Counted from the first letter of the stretch, positions 17,185-26,934 are shown. The stretch is DNA of 64,000 nt from Rathayibacter sp. VKM Ac-2856 (GCF_013205055.1 NZ_JABMLF010000003.1:62001-126000), one strand, 5' to 3'. Notes: generated by a model from the sequence alone, not told the origin. Translations and numbers: made by a program.

Positions 17185-17587
17185 AGCTGCCGACTCCCTT
17201 GAACGCCTGGACGTCCTTCTTGATGCTCTCGATCGAGTCCTGCGGAACGGGCGGGACGGCCTTCTTGATCGACTTCACGCCGACCAGGATCAGCACGACC
17301 GCCACCAGCAGGAAGAACACGGTCACGATCAGCGCCGACAGCCAGGCGGGGAGCCAGGACGCGATGCCGATGATCGCGAAGGTGACCAGCGTCGCCCACG
17401 CCGTGAGGAGGAAGAAGGCGGCGACCGCGAACAGCGCGACCGCGAGGCCCGCGCTCTTCGCCTTGCCGGACAGCTCGTTCTTCAGGGACGCGATCTCGGC
17501 CTTGACGAGCTCGATCACCAGACCGGGCAGGTCGCTGACCAGCTCGCCCAGCGACCGGGCGTTCTTCGGATTGCGTTCGTTCACCAC
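17174..17587 (-). CDS. Phage-holin-family-like (DUF1469) membrane protein
   Basis: This 137-residue protein has an amphipathic N-terminal helix (SLGELVSDLPGLVIELVKAE) and two strong membrane helices (about residues 50-75 and 80-105), the layout of the actinobacterial holin-like superfamily. No phage genes are near, so it is a cellular envelope protein and not evidence of a prophage. The GTG start at 17587 (an alternative GTG is the next codon) follows GAGGAGCCCC. It overlaps the DUF3618 gene downstream. Confidence 0.85.
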   Translation of the reverse strand: MVNERNPKNARSLGELVSDLPGLVIELVKAEIASLKNELSGKAKSAGLAVALFAVAAFFLLTAWATLVTFAIIGIASWLPAWLSALIVTVFFLLVAVVLILVGVKSIKKAVPPVPQDSIESIKKDVQAFKGVGSYDH

Positions 17588-17651
17588 AGGGGCTCCTCGG
17601 AGGGGGGACGTGCCGGGCCTTCGCAGAGCGGACGGCCCGGAGGGATGAGGA

Positions 17652-18020
17652 CTACGCCTTGCTGGTGGAGGACGACGTCGTCGATCCTCCGGAGCCGGCG
17701 GCGGCGGCGGCCTCGTCGACCTTCGACGCGGCCGAGCGGGCCGCGGCGGTCGCCTCGGCCTGGGAGGCGCCCTGGGCCTTCTTGCCGCCGGACACCGCCT
17801 TCACCACGACGCCGCGCACCAGGTCGTACGCCTTGTCCGAGACCGTGCTGAGCTGCGTCTTCGCCGCTCCGCCGACGGCGCCCGCGACGTCCTGCACGGG
17901 CTGGGTCTGCCAGAAGCGGTTCGCCGCTGCGGCGATCTGCTCGTACCGCTTGCGACCGGCACGCGCTCCCAGCACGTAGCCGGCTGCGGCTCCTGCCACG
18001 AAAAGAATCTTGCCCTTCAC
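17652..18020 (-). CDS. YtxH-like small membrane protein
   Basis: This 122-residue protein has one N-terminal membrane helix with the YtxH-like glycine motif (LFVAGAAAGYVLGARAGRKRYEQ), an amphipathic middle and an Ala/Ser-rich low-complexity tail ending in several serines and threonines. GTG 18020 follows a good ribosome-binding site (GAGGAG). It lies between hemY and hemQ with the two other envelope genes. The function is unknown; general stress or envelope roles are proposed for the family. Confidence 0.78.
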   Translation of the reverse strand: MKGKILFVAGAAAGYVLGARAGRKRYEQIAAAANRFWQTQPVQDVAGAVGGAAKTQLSTVSDKAYDLVRGVVVKAVSGGKKAQGASQAEATAAARSAASKVDEAAAAAGSGGSTTSSSTSKA

Positions 18021-18096
18021 GCCTACTCCTCGTCCTGGGCCGCTCTCGCGGCTCGTTCACGCGGTCGATGACCACTCGTGTCGGGGCACGCCGCAC

Positions 18097-19614
18097 TCAC
18101 GCGGATGCCTGCGACCCAGAGTAGCCGTCGCCGTCATATTCTTCGCGCGGAATGCCGACGCCTTGACGCACCAGTCGGCGCCGGATAAGAGCGGCGGTCT
18201 CCGCGGCATGCGGGAGCACCGAGGCCAGGCCGGTGCCCGCGAGCCACGTCCCGGTCACGGCGATCCCCGCCACCGGCGCGAGCACCTCGCGGAACGCCTC
18301 CAGGTGCGCACGCCGGCCCAGCGCCGCGGCGGGGCGGACGTTCGCCCAGCGCACCCGGGCCGAGTCGACGAGGCTCGCCGGGTCGAGCTCGATCCCGAGC
18401 AGGATCGACGCGTCGCGCAGCGCGGTCGCGGCCGCCTCGGCGTCGCTCGCGCCCTCGAGCGGCGGATGCTCGCCGGGGCGCCCGTAGGAGAGGCGGAGCA
18501 CGTGCCGCCCCGCGGGGAGCCCTGCGGCGAGCCAGGCCCACTTCGCGGTGGCGTGGGTGATCGCCTTGGCGACCACGTCGCGGGCGGTCGGAGCGACGAG
18601 CACCCCGGATCCGCGGGGCGCCGCGTCCAGGCGGGCGTCGTCGACGACGAGGGTGACCAGCTCGACGGAGTCGCGCAGCACCTCGGCGGCCTCCTCGCGC
18701 ACGGCGGGGACGATCCCGGCGAGCAGCTCGCGCGCGTCGCGCTCGGGGGTCGCGACGACGACGGCGCGGGCGCTCAGCCGCGAGCCGTCGCCGAGGGTGA
18801 GCAGGAACGGCTCGCCGTCCCCCTCGAGGCGCGCCACCGGGGTCCGCACCCGGATCTCGCCGGAGAGGTAGTCGATCCGCTCGACGAGCGCGGCGACGAG
18901 GCGGTGCATCCCGCCGTCGATCCCGCGGACGGCGACGCCCGCGGGGAGGTTCGCGCGCAGAGCCGCGACACCGCCGGCGAGGGAGCCCGCGCGGGTGATC
19001 GCGCCGTTCAGTCCGGGGGCCGCCGCGTCGACGTCGATGTCCTCCGGGCGGCTGGAGTAGACGCCGGAGACGACGGGCGCCACGAGGTCGTCGAGGACCC
19101 GCTGCCCCATCCGGGTGCGCACGAGCTCGGCGAGCGAGTGGGCGCGCCCGATCCGGAGCACCGGCGTCACGGCGTCGAGCCAGGCGCGGGCGGCGCCGCG
19201 GCGGCCGATCGCCCGGACGACGTCGGGGGCGAGCGGCGTGCCCGGGATGCCGAGGATCCCGGCGCGCGGCGACGGCACGGAGCGCCCGCCCGCGAGGTGC
19301 AGCCAGGAGCCGCCCGCCCGTGGCTCGACGATCGACTCCGCGAGCGGTCGGCCGTCGAGGGTCAGCGCGGCGAGCGCCTTCTCGACGTGACCGCCGCGGG
19401 TTGCGAAGCTCTCGGCGCCGGCGTCGAGCACGACCCCGGCGATCTCGAGCGGGGCGACCGAGCCGCCGACGGCGTCGCCCGCCTCGAGCACGACGACGCG
19501 CAGGCCGATCCGCAGGCACTCGGCGGCGGCGGCGAGCCCCGCCACTCCCCCGCCGACGACCGCGACGTCGCAGTCGACCGGGGCTGCCGCTCCCGTGCCG
19601 GACCCCTCGGTCAC
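18097..19614 (-). CDS. hemY: Coproporphyrinogen III oxidase/protoporphyrinogen oxidase, FAD-dependent (HemY/CgoX)
   Basis: In the coproporphyrin-dependent route this flavoenzyme oxidises coproporphyrinogen III to coproporphyrin III, the substrate of HemH. The 505-residue protein has the dinucleotide-binding VAVVGGGVAGLAAAAE near the N-terminus, the FAD-contacting EAGDAVGGSV segment, and a C-terminal VAGIAVTGTWLAGTGLASVLPHA that closes the FAD site. The GTG start at 19614 overlaps the hemE stop as GTGA. The preference for coproporphyrinogen is inferred from the neighbouring hemQ. Confidence 0.94.
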   Translation of the reverse strand: MTEGSGTGAAAPVDCDVAVVGGGVAGLAAAAECLRIGLRVVVLEAGDAVGGSVAPLEIAGVVLDAGAESFATRGGHVEKALAALTLDGRPLAESIVEPRAGGSWLHLAGGRSVPSPRAGILGIPGTPLAPDVVRAIGRRGAARAWLDAVTPVLRIGRAHSLAELVRTRMGQRVLDDLVAPVVSGVYSSRPEDIDVDAAAPGLNGAITRAGSLAGGVAALRANLPAGVAVRGIDGGMHRLVAALVERIDYLSGEIRVRTPVARLEGDGEPFLLTLGDGSRLSARAVVVATPERDARELLAGIVPAVREEAAEVLRDSVELVTLVVDDARLDAAPRGSGVLVAPTARDVVAKAITHATAKWAWLAAGLPAGRHVLRLSYGRPGEHPPLEGASDAEAAATALRDASILLGIELDPASLVDSARVRWANVRPAAALGRRAHLEAFREVLAPVAGIAVTGTWLAGTGLASVLPHAAETAALIRRRLVRQGVGIPREEYDGDGYSGSQASA

Positions 19615-20744
19615 GGCCGCCAGGCGTGCACGTGCGCGACGAGGCGCGTCAGCACGTCGGGGTCGGTCTCGGGCGGCACGCCGTGGCCGAGGTTGAGCAC
19701 GTGCCCCGGAGCGCTGGTGCCGCGGCGGAGGACGTCGTCGACGTGGGCGGCCAGCACCTCCCACGGGGCGGAGAGCAGGGCCGGGTCGACGTTGCCCTGG
19801 ACCGGGACGAAGCCGCCGAGGCGGTGGTTCGCCTCGTCGAGCGGGATGCGGTAGTCGACGCCCACCACGTCCGCGCCGATGCCGTGCATGGCGGCGAGCA
19901 GCTCGCCGGTGCCGACGCCGAAGTGCACGATCGGCACGTTGCGGCGAGTCTCGCCGTGGTCGTAGGCGAGGTCTCGCACGTGCGTGAGCGCCCGGGCGGA
20001 GGCGGGGGCGACGTGCTCGGTGTAGTCGGCCAGCGAGAGCGCGCCGGCCCACGAGTCGAAGAGCTGCGCCGCGCTCGCGCCGGCCAGCACCTGCGCGCGG
20101 AGGAAGCGGCCGGTCACCTCGGCCGTCCACTCCATCAACCGGGCCCAGGCCTCGGGGTCGGAGTGCATCAGCGTGCGGGCGCGGATGTGGTCCTTGGACG
20201 GCCCGCCCTCGACGAGGTAGGCCGCGAGGGTGAAGGGGGCGCCGGCGAAGCCGATCAGCGGGGTGTCGCCCGCGCCGATCCCCTGCAGGCCCTCGACCGT
20301 GCGGCGGACGCCCTCCCGGATCGGCTCGAGCGTCTCGTCGAGCACGGCCGGGTCCTTGGCGACCAGCTCGTCCACGTCGGCGGCGGTGCGCACCGCCTTC
20401 TCGAGGACCGGACCGCGGCCCGGCACGATGTCGACGGCGACGCCGGCCAGGCGCAGCGGGATGACGATGTCGCTGAAGAAGATCGCGGCGTCCACGCCGT
20501 GCCGGCGGATCGGCTGGAGCGTGATCTCGCTCGCGAGCGCCGGATCGAGGCACGCGTCGAGCATCTGGGTGTCCGTGCGCAGCGCCCGGTACTCGGGCAG
20601 GCTGCGCCCGGCCTGGCGCATGAACCAGACGGGCGTCGCCTCGGGCCGCTCGGAGCGGTAGGCCCGCAGCAGAGCGGAGTCGGCCGTCCGCCCGGAGGCG
20701 AGCGGGTGCAGCGGATCGAGCAGGCCGGCGATGGGGGAGGTCAC
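19611..20744 (-). CDS. hemE: Uroporphyrinogen decarboxylase
   Basis: HemE removes four acetate carboxyls from uroporphyrinogen III to give coproporphyrinogen III. The 377-residue protein has the family signature PVWFMRQAGRSLPEYR, the GVDAAIFFSDI region with the catalytic aspartate, and VQGNVDPALL. The start is GTG 20744 (VTSPIAGLL). AATAAT at 20751-20756 lies six bases upstream, a likely leaderless promoter. The gene is the first of the minus-strand hem run and divergent from hemA. Confidence 0.96.
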   Translation of the reverse strand: MTSPIAGLLDPLHPLASGRTADSALLRAYRSERPEATPVWFMRQAGRSLPEYRALRTDTQMLDACLDPALASEITLQPIRRHGVDAAIFFSDIVIPLRLAGVAVDIVPGRGPVLEKAVRTAADVDELVAKDPAVLDETLEPIREGVRRTVEGLQGIGAGDTPLIGFAGAPFTLAAYLVEGGPSKDHIRARTLMHSDPEAWARLMEWTAEVTGRFLRAQVLAGASAAQLFDSWAGALSLADYTEHVAPASARALTHVRDLAYDHGETRRNVPIVHFGVGTGELLAAMHGIGADVVGVDYRIPLDEANHRLGGFVPVQGNVDPALLSAPWEVLAAHVDDVLRRGTSAPGHVLNLGHGVPPETDPDVLTRLVAHVHAWRP

Positions 20745-20840
20745 CGCGGCATTATTCCAGGCCGGGCTGATCCCGGCGCATCCGTGCAGTCTTCCCGAGG
20801 ACCGCGGCCGACTCCCGGGCACCGCGGGTAGACTGCCCTG
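20745..20840. promoter_or_regulatory. Divergent hemE/hemA promoter region
   Basis: The 96-base gap carries a -10-like AATAAT (minus strand, 20751-20756) for hemE and TAGACT (20829-20834) for hemA. Each ends exactly six bases before its start codon. Both heme half-operons are therefore probably transcribed as leaderless mRNAs from one shared region. I see no clear repressor palindrome in it. Confidence 0.6.
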
Positions 20841-22145
20841 GTGCTTCTGTGTCTGACGGCGTCGCACAAGAACGCCAGCTTCGATCTCCTCGAGAAGCTC
20901 TCCGTCGACTCCTCCGCCGTGGCGTCCGCCCTGTCGGACGGCATCGACTTCGTCTCGGGGGCCGTCGTCGTCGCGACCTGCAACCGCTTCGAGGCCTACC
21001 TCGACATCGACGAGCCGCTCACCGCCGCCCAGGCCGTGGCCGTCGAGGCCGCCACCGCCGCCGTGAGCGCCGCGACCGGGGTCGAGCAGGAGGAGCTGCG
21101 CAGCTCCGTGAGCGTCGTCTCGGGCGACCGCGTCGCCGAGCACCTCTTCGCCGTCTCCAGCGGGCTCGAGTCCGTCGTCGTCGGCGAGGGCGAGATCGCC
21201 GGGCAGGTCCGCCGCTCGCTCGAGGAGGCGCGCCGCCTGGGCACCACCTCCTCCGAGCTCGAGCGCCTCTTCCAGCGCGCCTCGCAGACCTCGCGCGGGA
21301 TCAAGAACCGCACCGGCCTCGGCAGCGCCGGCCGCTCGATCGTCCGCCTCGCCCTCGACCTCGCCTCCAGCCGCATCACCGACTGGCGCGCCGCCCGGGT
21401 GCTGCTGATCGGCACCGGCAGCTACGCCCGCGCCACCGTCGCGGCGCTCCGCGATCGCGGTGTGCTCGAGATCGCCGTGCACTCCCCCTCCGGTCGCGCG
21501 GAGGGCTTCGCCGCCCGCCGCGCACTGCGCCCGATCGACGGTGCCGAGCTCGCCGTCGAGGCCGTCGCCGCCGACGTCGTGATCACCTGCACCACCACCC
21601 AGGAGCCGGTCCTCGACGCCGCGATCCTGAGCGAGGGGCGCCTGCGCGGCTTCTCCCGCGAGCGCCAGCTCGTCATCGACCTCGGCCTCCCCCGCAACGT
21701 CGCCGCCGACGTCACGACCGTCACCGGCGTCGAGCTGCTCGACCTCGAGACGATCAGCCTGCACGCCCCGCTCGACGTGCTCGACGCGTCCACCCAGGCG
21801 CGCGCCCTGGTCGACAAGGCGGCCCGCAAGTTCTCCGACGTCGCCGACGAGAAGAGCCTCACCCCCGCGGTGGTCGCCCTCCGCACCCACGTCTTCGACG
21901 CCCTCGACGCCGAGATCGAGCGCGCCCGCTCGCGCGGCGACGAGGACGGCCGCACCGAGCAGGCGCTGCGGCACCTCGCCGGCGTGCTGCTGCACACCCC
22001 GAGCGTCCGGGCGCGCGACTACGCCCGCGCCGGCGAGCAGGAGGCGTACCTCACCGGTCTCGAGGCGCTCTTCGGCATCGAGGTGCCGGCCGAGCGCGCG
22101 GCGACCCGCCCGCTCGACGCCGACGGCACCGCCGCCTCCGCATGA
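20841..22145 (+). CDS. hemA: Glutamyl-tRNA reductase
   Basis: HemA reduces glutamyl-tRNA to glutamate 1-semialdehyde, the committed step of C5 heme synthesis. The 434-residue protein starts [19 protein letters not shown] and has the catalytic cysteine in [14 protein letters not shown]. It also has the substrate segment [19 protein letters not shown], a Rossmann domain ([17 protein letters not shown]) and a C-terminal dimerisation helix. The GTG start is preceded by TAGACT with six bases between and no Shine-Dalgarno. The stop overlaps the following GNAT gene as ATGA. Confidence 0.97.
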   Translation: MLLCLTASHKNASFDLLEKLSVDSSAVASALSDGIDFVSGAVVVATCNRFEAYLDIDEPLTAAQAVAVEAATAAVSAATGVEQEELRSSVSVVSGDRVAEHLFAVSSGLESVVVGEGEIAGQVRRSLEEARRLGTTSSELERLFQRASQTSRGIKNRTGLGSAGRSIVRLALDLASSRITDWRAARVLLIGTGSYARATVAALRDRGVLEIAVHSPSGRAEGFAARRALRPIDGAELAVEAVAADVVITCTTTQEPVLDAAILSEGRLRGFSRERQLVIDLGLPRNVAADVTTVTGVELLDLETISLHAPLDVLDASTQARALVDKAARKFSDVADEKSLTPAVVALRTHVFDALDAEIERARSRGDEDGRTEQALRHLAGVLLHTPSVRARDYARAGEQEAYLTGLEALFGIEVPAERAATRPLDADGTAASA

Positions 22146-22714
22146 CCCCGCTCCGGCTCCCCTACTCGGCGGAGCCGATCGGGACGGAGCGGCTCGTGCT
22201 GCGTCCGCTCACCCTCGACGACGCCGACGACCACGCCCGCTACCAGGGCGATCCGGAGGCGGTCCGCTACCTCCGCTGGCCGGTGCGGACGCCCGAGCAG
22301 TCGCGGGCGCACCTGGCCGTCCGGCTCCCGTCCGACCGGCTCGCGGCCGACGGCGACGTCGTCGTGCTCGCGATCGTGCCCCGCTCGGGACCCTTCGCCG
22401 GGCACGTCGTCGGCGATCTGACCCTCATCGCCTCCTCCGTCGAGCAGGCGGGCGTCGAGATCGGCTGGGTGCTGCATCCGGAGGCGCAAGGCGTCGGCTA
22501 CGCGACCGAGGCCGCCCGGGCCCTGCTCGACCTCGCGTTCGACCGGCTCGGTGCGCACCGCGTCGTCGCGCAGCTGGACGCGCGCAACACCGCCTCGGCC
22601 CGGCTCTGCGAGCGCCTCGGCATGCGCCTCGAGGCGCACCACCTCGAGGACGAGCACTGCAAGGGCGAGTGGACCTCGACCCTCGTCTACGCCCTCCTCG
22701 CCCGCGAGCGCTGA
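22142..22714 (+). CDS. GNAT-family N-acetyltransferase (RimJ/RimL-like)
   Basis: This 190-residue protein has the RimJ/RimL layout: [20 protein letters not shown] at the start, [20 protein letters not shown] as the acetyl-CoA binding beta4-alpha3 element, and [20 protein letters not shown]. It may acetylate a small molecule or a protein N-terminus; the substrate is not predictable. Coupling to hemA by a four-base overlap is probably organisational rather than functional. Confidence 0.9.
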   Translation: MTPLRLPYSAEPIGTERLVLRPLTLDDADDHARYQGDPEAVRYLRWPVRTPEQSRAHLAVRLPSDRLAADGDVVVLAIVPRSGPFAGHVVGDLTLIASSVEQAGVEIGWVLHPEAQGVGYATEAARALLDLAFDRLGAHRVVAQLDARNTASARLCERLGMRLEAHHLEDEHCKGEWTSTLVYALLARER

Positions 22715-22721
22715 CGCCCTC

Positions 22722-22782
22722 CGCGAGATGCCACTTGTGAGCGCGACACGCCGTGGAAAGCGTGCACAAGTGGCATCTCGCG
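22722..22782. terminator. 18-bp perfect palindromic repeat, copy 1 (likely bidirectional terminator)
   Basis: Arms at 22722-22739 (CGCGAGATGCCACTTGTG) and 22765-22782 are perfect complements around a 25-base loop. The element lies between the convergent GNAT and glyS genes and ends eight bases from the glyS stop codon. The same arms recur at 38882-38942 in an equivalent convergent position. Confidence 0.75.
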
Positions 22783-22789
22783 AGAAGGG

Positions 22790-24181
22790 TCAGGCTCCGC
22801 GCAGGCCGGAGAAGAGGTGCGTCTCGAGCTGGTCGAGCGGGATGCGCTCCTGCTTCATGGTGTCGCGGTCGCGGACGGTCACGGCGTGGTCCTCGAGCGA
22901 GTCGAAGTCGATGGTGACGCAGTACGGCGTGCCGATCTCGTCCTGGCGGCGGTAGCGGCGGCCGATCGCGCCGGAGTCGTCGAAGTCGACGTTCCAGAGC
23001 GCGCGGAGGCGGTCGGCGACCTCGCGAGCGAGCGGCGACAGCGCCTCGTTGCGCGAGAGCGGCAGGACGGCGACCTTCACCGGCGCGAGGCGCGGGTCGA
23101 GGTGCAGCACGGTGCGCGTCTCGACCTTGCCCTTGGCGTTCGGCGGCAGCTCCTGCTCCTCGTAGGCGTCGACGAGGAAGGCCATCAGCGCGCGGGTCAG
23201 GCCGAAGGACGGCTCGATCACGAACGGCACGAAGCGCTCGTTCTTCGTCTGGTCGAAGAAGGAGAGGTCCTTGCCGGAGTGCTCCATGTGCGTCTTGAGG
23301 TCGAAGTCGGTGCGGTTCGCGACCCCCATCAGCTCGCCCCACTCGCCCGAGGCGAAGCGGAAGCGGTACTCGATGTCGACGGTGCGCTTGGAGTAGTGGG
23401 AGAGCTTGTCCTTGGGGTGCTCGAACTGGCGGATGTTCTCCGGCGAGATGCCCAGGTCGACGAACCAGTCCCAGGCCAGCTTCATCCAGGTCTCCTGCCA
23501 CTCCTCGTCCGTGCCGGGCTCGACGAAGAACTCGAGCTCCATCTGCTCGAACTCGCGGGTGCGGAAGATGAAGTTGCCGGGGGTGATCTCGTTGCGGAAC
23601 GCCTTGCCGATCTGGCCGATGCCGAACGGCGGCTTCTTCCGCGCGCTCTGCAGCACGTTGGCGAAGTTCGTGAAGATGCCCTGCGCGGTCTCGGGGCGGA
23701 GGTAGTGCAGACCGGACTCGTCGTCGACGACGCCGAGGTAGGTCTTCATCAGCCCGGAGAACTGCTTGATCTCGGTCCACTGGCCGATCTTGTCGGGGTG
23801 CTCCGGGTCCGGGATGTCCGCGAGGCCGTTCTCGGGCGCGTGGCCGTTGTCCTCCTCGTACTTCTCGAAGAGGTGGTCGGCGCGGTAGCGCTTGTGCGTG
23901 ATCAGCGACTCGGTCAGCGGGTCGGAGAAGACGCCGACGTGACCGGAGGCGCTCCAGATCGCGGTCGGCAGGATGACGGCGGAGTCGAGGCCGACCACGT
24001 CGCCGCGGCCCTGCACGAACGCCTTCCACCACTGGCGCTTGATGTTCTCCTTGAGCTCGACGCCGAGGGGGCCGTAGTCCCAGGCGGAGCGGGTGCCCCC
24101 GTAGATCTCACCGGAGGGGAAGACGAACCCCCGGTGCTGGGCGAGGGTGACGACCTTGTCGAGGGTGGTGGGTTCTGCCAC
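22790..24181 (-). CDS. glyS: Glycyl-tRNA synthetase, homodimeric type
   Basis: This class II synthetase charges tRNA-Gly. The 463-residue protein starts [20 protein letters not shown] and has [17 protein letters not shown], motif 2-like [21 protein letters not shown], the glycine-specific [11 protein letters not shown] and a motif 3 region ([14 protein letters not shown]). The C-terminal anticodon-binding domain ([12 protein letters not shown]) follows. The GTG start at 24181 has a strong ribosome-binding site, GAGGAGCTCC. A tRNA-Gly(CCC) gene is in the same window at 39594. Confidence 0.96.
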   Translation of the reverse strand: MAEPTTLDKVVTLAQHRGFVFPSGEIYGGTRSAWDYGPLGVELKENIKRQWWKAFVQGRGDVVGLDSAVILPTAIWSASGHVGVFSDPLTESLITHKRYRADHLFEKYEEDNGHAPENGLADIPDPEHPDKIGQWTEIKQFSGLMKTYLGVVDDESGLHYLRPETAQGIFTNFANVLQSARKKPPFGIGQIGKAFRNEITPGNFIFRTREFEQMELEFFVEPGTDEEWQETWMKLAWDWFVDLGISPENIRQFEHPKDKLSHYSKRTVDIEYRFRFASGEWGELMGVANRTDFDLKTHMEHSGKDLSFFDQTKNERFVPFVIEPSFGLTRALMAFLVDAYEEQELPPNAKGKVETRTVLHLDPRLAPVKVAVLPLSRNEALSPLAREVADRLRALWNVDFDDSGAIGRRYRRQDEIGTPYCVTIDFDSLEDHAVTVRDRDTMKQERIPLDQLETHLFSGLRGA

Positions 24182-24262
24182 GGGGAGCTCCTCAGCTGTT
24201 CGGGCGCACGGGGCCCTGGCGCGCGCCGGCTGCGCGCGTCCTTCTGGTGTGCGTCCATGGTA

Positions 24263-24319
24263 GCCGCGGGCCGGAGGGGCGGCCGCGGGCCGGAGGGGCG
24301 GCCGCGGGCCGGAGCGGCC
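24263..24319. repeat. Three tandem 19-bp GC-rich repeats between glyS and the NUDIX gene
   Basis: GCCGCGGGCCGGAGGGGCG occurs at 24263-24281 and 24282-24300 exactly, and a third copy at 24301-24319 differs in its last bases. The array lies in the divergent promoter region of glyS and the NUDIX gene, just upstream of the NUDIX -10 hexamer. It is too short and unspaced to be a CRISPR array. Confidence 0.8.
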
Positions 24320-24338
24320 GCCGCGGCATGATGGCGGG

Positions 24339-24740
24339 ATGAGCAGCCTGCCTCCCCTCGTCGTCTCCGCCGTCGCCGTCCTGCGCGAGCGGCGCGTCCT
24401 GATGGTGACGGCCCGCGGACGCGACGTCCTGTACCTCCCCGGCGGCAAGGTCGACCCGGGCGAGACCGGCGCGCAGGCCGCGGCGAGGGAGGCGGAGGAG
24501 GAGCTCGGGACCGCGCCGACCGCCCTGCGCGAGCTCTTCACCGTGCGGACGCAGGCGCACGGCGAGCCGGAGGGGCGCGAGGTGCACATGACCGTGTTCG
24601 CCGCGGAGCTCGCCGCCGAGCCGCGCGCGAGCAGCGAGATCGACGCGCTGCACTGGGTCACCGGCGCCGATGCCGACCTCTGCCCGCCCGCCGGCGTCGA
24701 CACCCTCGCGCGGCTGCGCGCCCTCGACCTCGTCGACTGA
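24339..24740 (+). CDS. NUDIX hydrolase, MutT-like
   Basis: This 133-residue single-domain protein has an intact Nudix box (about residues 36-58): GG, then PGET, then REAEEELG, containing the metal-binding glutamates. It hydrolyses nucleoside diphosphate-linked compounds; the exact substrate is unknown. The small size and N-terminal [20 protein letters not shown] fit sanitising MutT-type enzymes. The start ATG 24339 is six bases behind CATGAT at 24327-24332. Confidence 0.9.
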   Translation: MSSLPPLVVSAVAVLRERRVLMVTARGRDVLYLPGGKVDPGETGAQAAAREAEEELGTAPTALRELFTVRTQAHGEPEGREVHMTVFAAELAAEPRASSEIDALHWVTGADADLCPPAGVDTLARLRALDLVD

Positions 24741-24805
24741 TCGCACGGACCTCGTCGACTGAGCGCACGCCGCGACACGCGCTCGCGGGCGGCTAGCCTC
24801 GTGGC

Positions 24806-25246
24806 GTGGAGACGAGACGACGCGCCAGGGACCAGCCGACCGGAGGCGACGTTGCGCGCCTGGAAGCGGTGCGGCTGGAGCCGGCGGTGCCGATCCTGAG
24901 GATCTTCTCCGTCGCCAAGGCGGGCGAGTTCTACGTCGACTACCTCGGCTTCACCGTCGACTGGGAGCACCGCGCCTCCCGCGACGCACCGCTCTACCTG
25001 CAGGTCTCGCGGTCCGGACTGCGGCTGCACCTCAGCGAGCACCACCGCGACGGCAGCCCCGGAGCCGCGGTGCACGTGGCCCTGCGCGGGGTGCGCGAGC
25101 TGCACGCCGAGCTCGACTCCAAGGAGTACCCGTACCTCAACCCGCGGATCACGCGGACGCCGTTCGGCTTCGCGCTCGAGCTGATCGATCCGTTCGGCAA
25201 CCAGCTCCGCTTCGCCGAGGCGGCGCCGGACACCGCTAACGGCTGA
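24806..25246 (+). CDS. Glyoxalase/bleomycin-resistance superfamily (VOC) protein
   Basis: This 146-residue protein has a VOC half-barrel pair: [20 protein letters not shown] in the first unit, and [18 protein letters not shown] with [14 protein letters not shown] in the second. The [10 protein letters not shown] segment is the usual metal or ligand strand. Bleomycin-type resistance would be by binding, but no producer or resistance context is seen. GTG 24806 follows TAGCCT at 24794-24799 with a six-base gap. Confidence 0.85.
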   Translation: METRRRARDQPTGGDVARLEAVRLEPAVPILRIFSVAKAGEFYVDYLGFTVDWEHRASRDAPLYLQVSRSGLRLHLSEHHRDGSPGAAVHVALRGVRELHAELDSKEYPYLNPRITRTPFGFALELIDPFGNQLRFAEAAPDTANG

Positions 25247-25314
25247 GAGCCGACTGGTCAACCGTTCACCGCCCGTCCACCGCTTTTCGATCCGGGTCCT
25301 CTAGCGTGGCCGGG

Positions 25315-26934
25315 ATGGTGACTCGGGGGACGACGCGGCGACCGGGCGAGGCCCGGTCACAGCACGAGCGCACGCGCGCGCCGCTCCTCTCGACGGTCGC
25401 GCCGCTCGTCGTCGGCCTGATCGGATCGCTCGCGATCCTCGCCGGCTCGCTGTCCGTCGGCTACCTCCCGCTCGACTCGCCGATCCGCGACTGGCCGCTG
25501 ATCGCCACCCTGCGCGGCTCGTCCGGCCCGACAGAGCTCGGCCTGGTCGCCGTGATCGGCGGCGGCATGCTGCTCCTCGTCGCCTGGCTGCGCCTGCGCG
25601 CGGTCGCCCTCGACGACCGCCCGGGATCCGTCCGCGCGATCCTCGTCGCCGCGCTCGCCTGGGCCGCTCCCCTGCTGCTCACCGTGCCGCTGTTCAGCCG
25701 CGACATGTTCTCCTACGTCGCGCAGGGGCGGCTGATGACCGCCGGCGTCGACCCGTACGTCAGCGGCGTGGCCACCCTGCCGGGCTGGTACGCGCTCGGC
25801 GTCGACCCGCGCTGGGCCGACACGCCGACGCCCTACGGCCCGCTCTACCTGCTCGCCGAGCAGACCGCCGTGCACGTCGCGGGCTGGACCTTCCCCGAGC
25901 TCTCCGTCGCGATGCTCCGCGCGCTCTCGGTCGCCGGAGTCGCCGTCAGCGCCGTCTACGCGCTCCGGCTGGCCCGCCTGCGCGGCCTGTCGGTCCCGCT
26001 CACCGCGTGGAGCCTCGTCGCCAACCCGCTGACCCTCGTCCTCTTCATCGTCGCCGGGCACAACGACTCGGTGATGATCGCCCTGATCCTCGCCTCGCTC
26101 TACTACGGGCACACCGATCGCCGGGTCGCGGCGGTGCTGCTGATGGGCGCCGCGATCGCCGTGAAGCCCGTCGCGGTCCTCGCCCTGCCGGTGCTCGCCC
26201 TGCTCTGGCTCCGCCACGACGCGACGCTGCGGCAGCGGATCCGGGTGTGGGCCTGGAGCGGAGCCGGCGCGCTGGCCGTCGTCGTCGCGATCGGCCTCGC
26301 CGCGGGCGTGGGCGTGGGCTGGATCGGCGCGATGATCGTCCCTGGCTCGATCCTGCACTGGTACGCGCCGATGTCGGCCGTCGTCGTCGCGGTCTCCACC
26401 GCGGTGCAGGCGGTCGGTCACGACCCGGCCGCGGCCATCGCCGTGGTCAAGATGCTGGCCCTGCTCGGCGCGGGCGTGGTCGCCGCGGCGCTGATGCTCT
26501 CGCGGCGCGCCATCGATCCCCTCGCCCGGCTCACCGGCGCACTGCTGGCCTTCGTCACCGCGTCGACCGCGATCCACCCCTGGTACGCCCTCTGGATCCT
26601 GCCGATCGCGGCGCTGTCGCGTCCCTGGCAGAGCACGCACCGGCACCTCGCGGTCTACGCGACGGTGTTCCTGATGTGCGTCACGCTCGCCGAGCCGGTG
26701 GACGGCAGCGGTGGCGCGGTCGATCAGATCCCCGCGCGCGTCGCGTCCATCGCCGCGATCGTCGTCGTCGGCGTCTACGTCCTGGTCGGCTACTCCGACG
26801 AGGAGGACGTCGACGCGCGCCGCCTCGTCGGAGCGGTGCCCTTCGGCTCCGCGATCCTGCAGCGCCTCAGCGGCGGCCGTCTCGGCGGCGCGGCGCTCGG
26901 CGCCCCCGCCCTGCGCGTCCCCGCCCGCAAGTAG
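25315..26934 (+). CDS. mptB: Polyprenol-phosphomannose-dependent alpha-1,6-mannosyltransferase (MptB-like)
   Basis: This large GT-C integral membrane glycosyltransferase has about 539 residues and a dozen or more membrane segments. The first loop carries the acidic motif FSRDMFSYVAQGRL, and GVDPYVSG and the DTPTPYGPLY segment follow, as in MptA/MptB. In related actinobacteria the enzyme elongates the mannan backbone of lipomannan-like glycolipids from polyprenyl-phosphomannose. ATG 25315 is chosen because TAGCGT at 25302-25307 lies seven bases upstream; a GTG at 25306 overlaps that hexamer and is less likely. The partner enzymes are not in this window. Confidence 0.88.
   Translation: MVTRGTTRRPGEARSQHERTRAPLLSTVAPLVVGLIGSLAILAGSLSVGYLPLDSPIRDWPLIATLRGSSGPTELGLVAVIGGGMLLLVAWLRLRAVALDDRPGSVRAILVAALAWAAPLLLTVPLFSRDMFSYVAQGRLMTAGVDPYVSGVATLPGWYALGVDPRWADTPTPYGPLYLLAEQTAVHVAGWTFPELSVAMLRALSVAGVAVSAVYALRLARLRGLSVPLTAWSLVANPLTLVLFIVAGHNDSVMIALILASLYYGHTDRRVAAVLLMGAAIAVKPVAVLALPVLALLWLRHDATLRQRIRVWAWSGAGALAVVVAIGLAAGVGVGWIGAMIVPGSILHWYAPMSAVVVAVSTAVQAVGHDPAAAIAVVKMLALLGAGVVAAALMLSRRAIDPLARLTGALLAFVTASTAIHPWYALWILPIAALSRPWQSTHRHLAVYATVFLMCVTLAEPVDGSGGAVDQIPARVASIAAIVVVGVYVLVGYSDEEDVDARRLVGAVPFGSAILQRLSGGRLGGAALGAPALRVPARK

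Noticed and set aside
17174-17587. Holin-like gene as a sign of prophage
   Set aside because: There are no integrase, capsid, tail or lysis genes and the neighbours are chromosomal heme and envelope genes.
20745-20840. A heme-responsive operator in the hemE/hemA gap
   Set aside because: No palindrome or direct repeat of convincing length was found there.
24263-24319. Tandem repeats as a replication origin or iteron set
   Set aside because: There are only three unspaced GC-rich units, with no DnaA boxes, no AT-rich stretch and no replication gene nearby.
24806-25246. Naming the VOC protein a bleomycin-resistance determinant
   Set aside because: The superfamily covers many functions and there is no antibiotic context.
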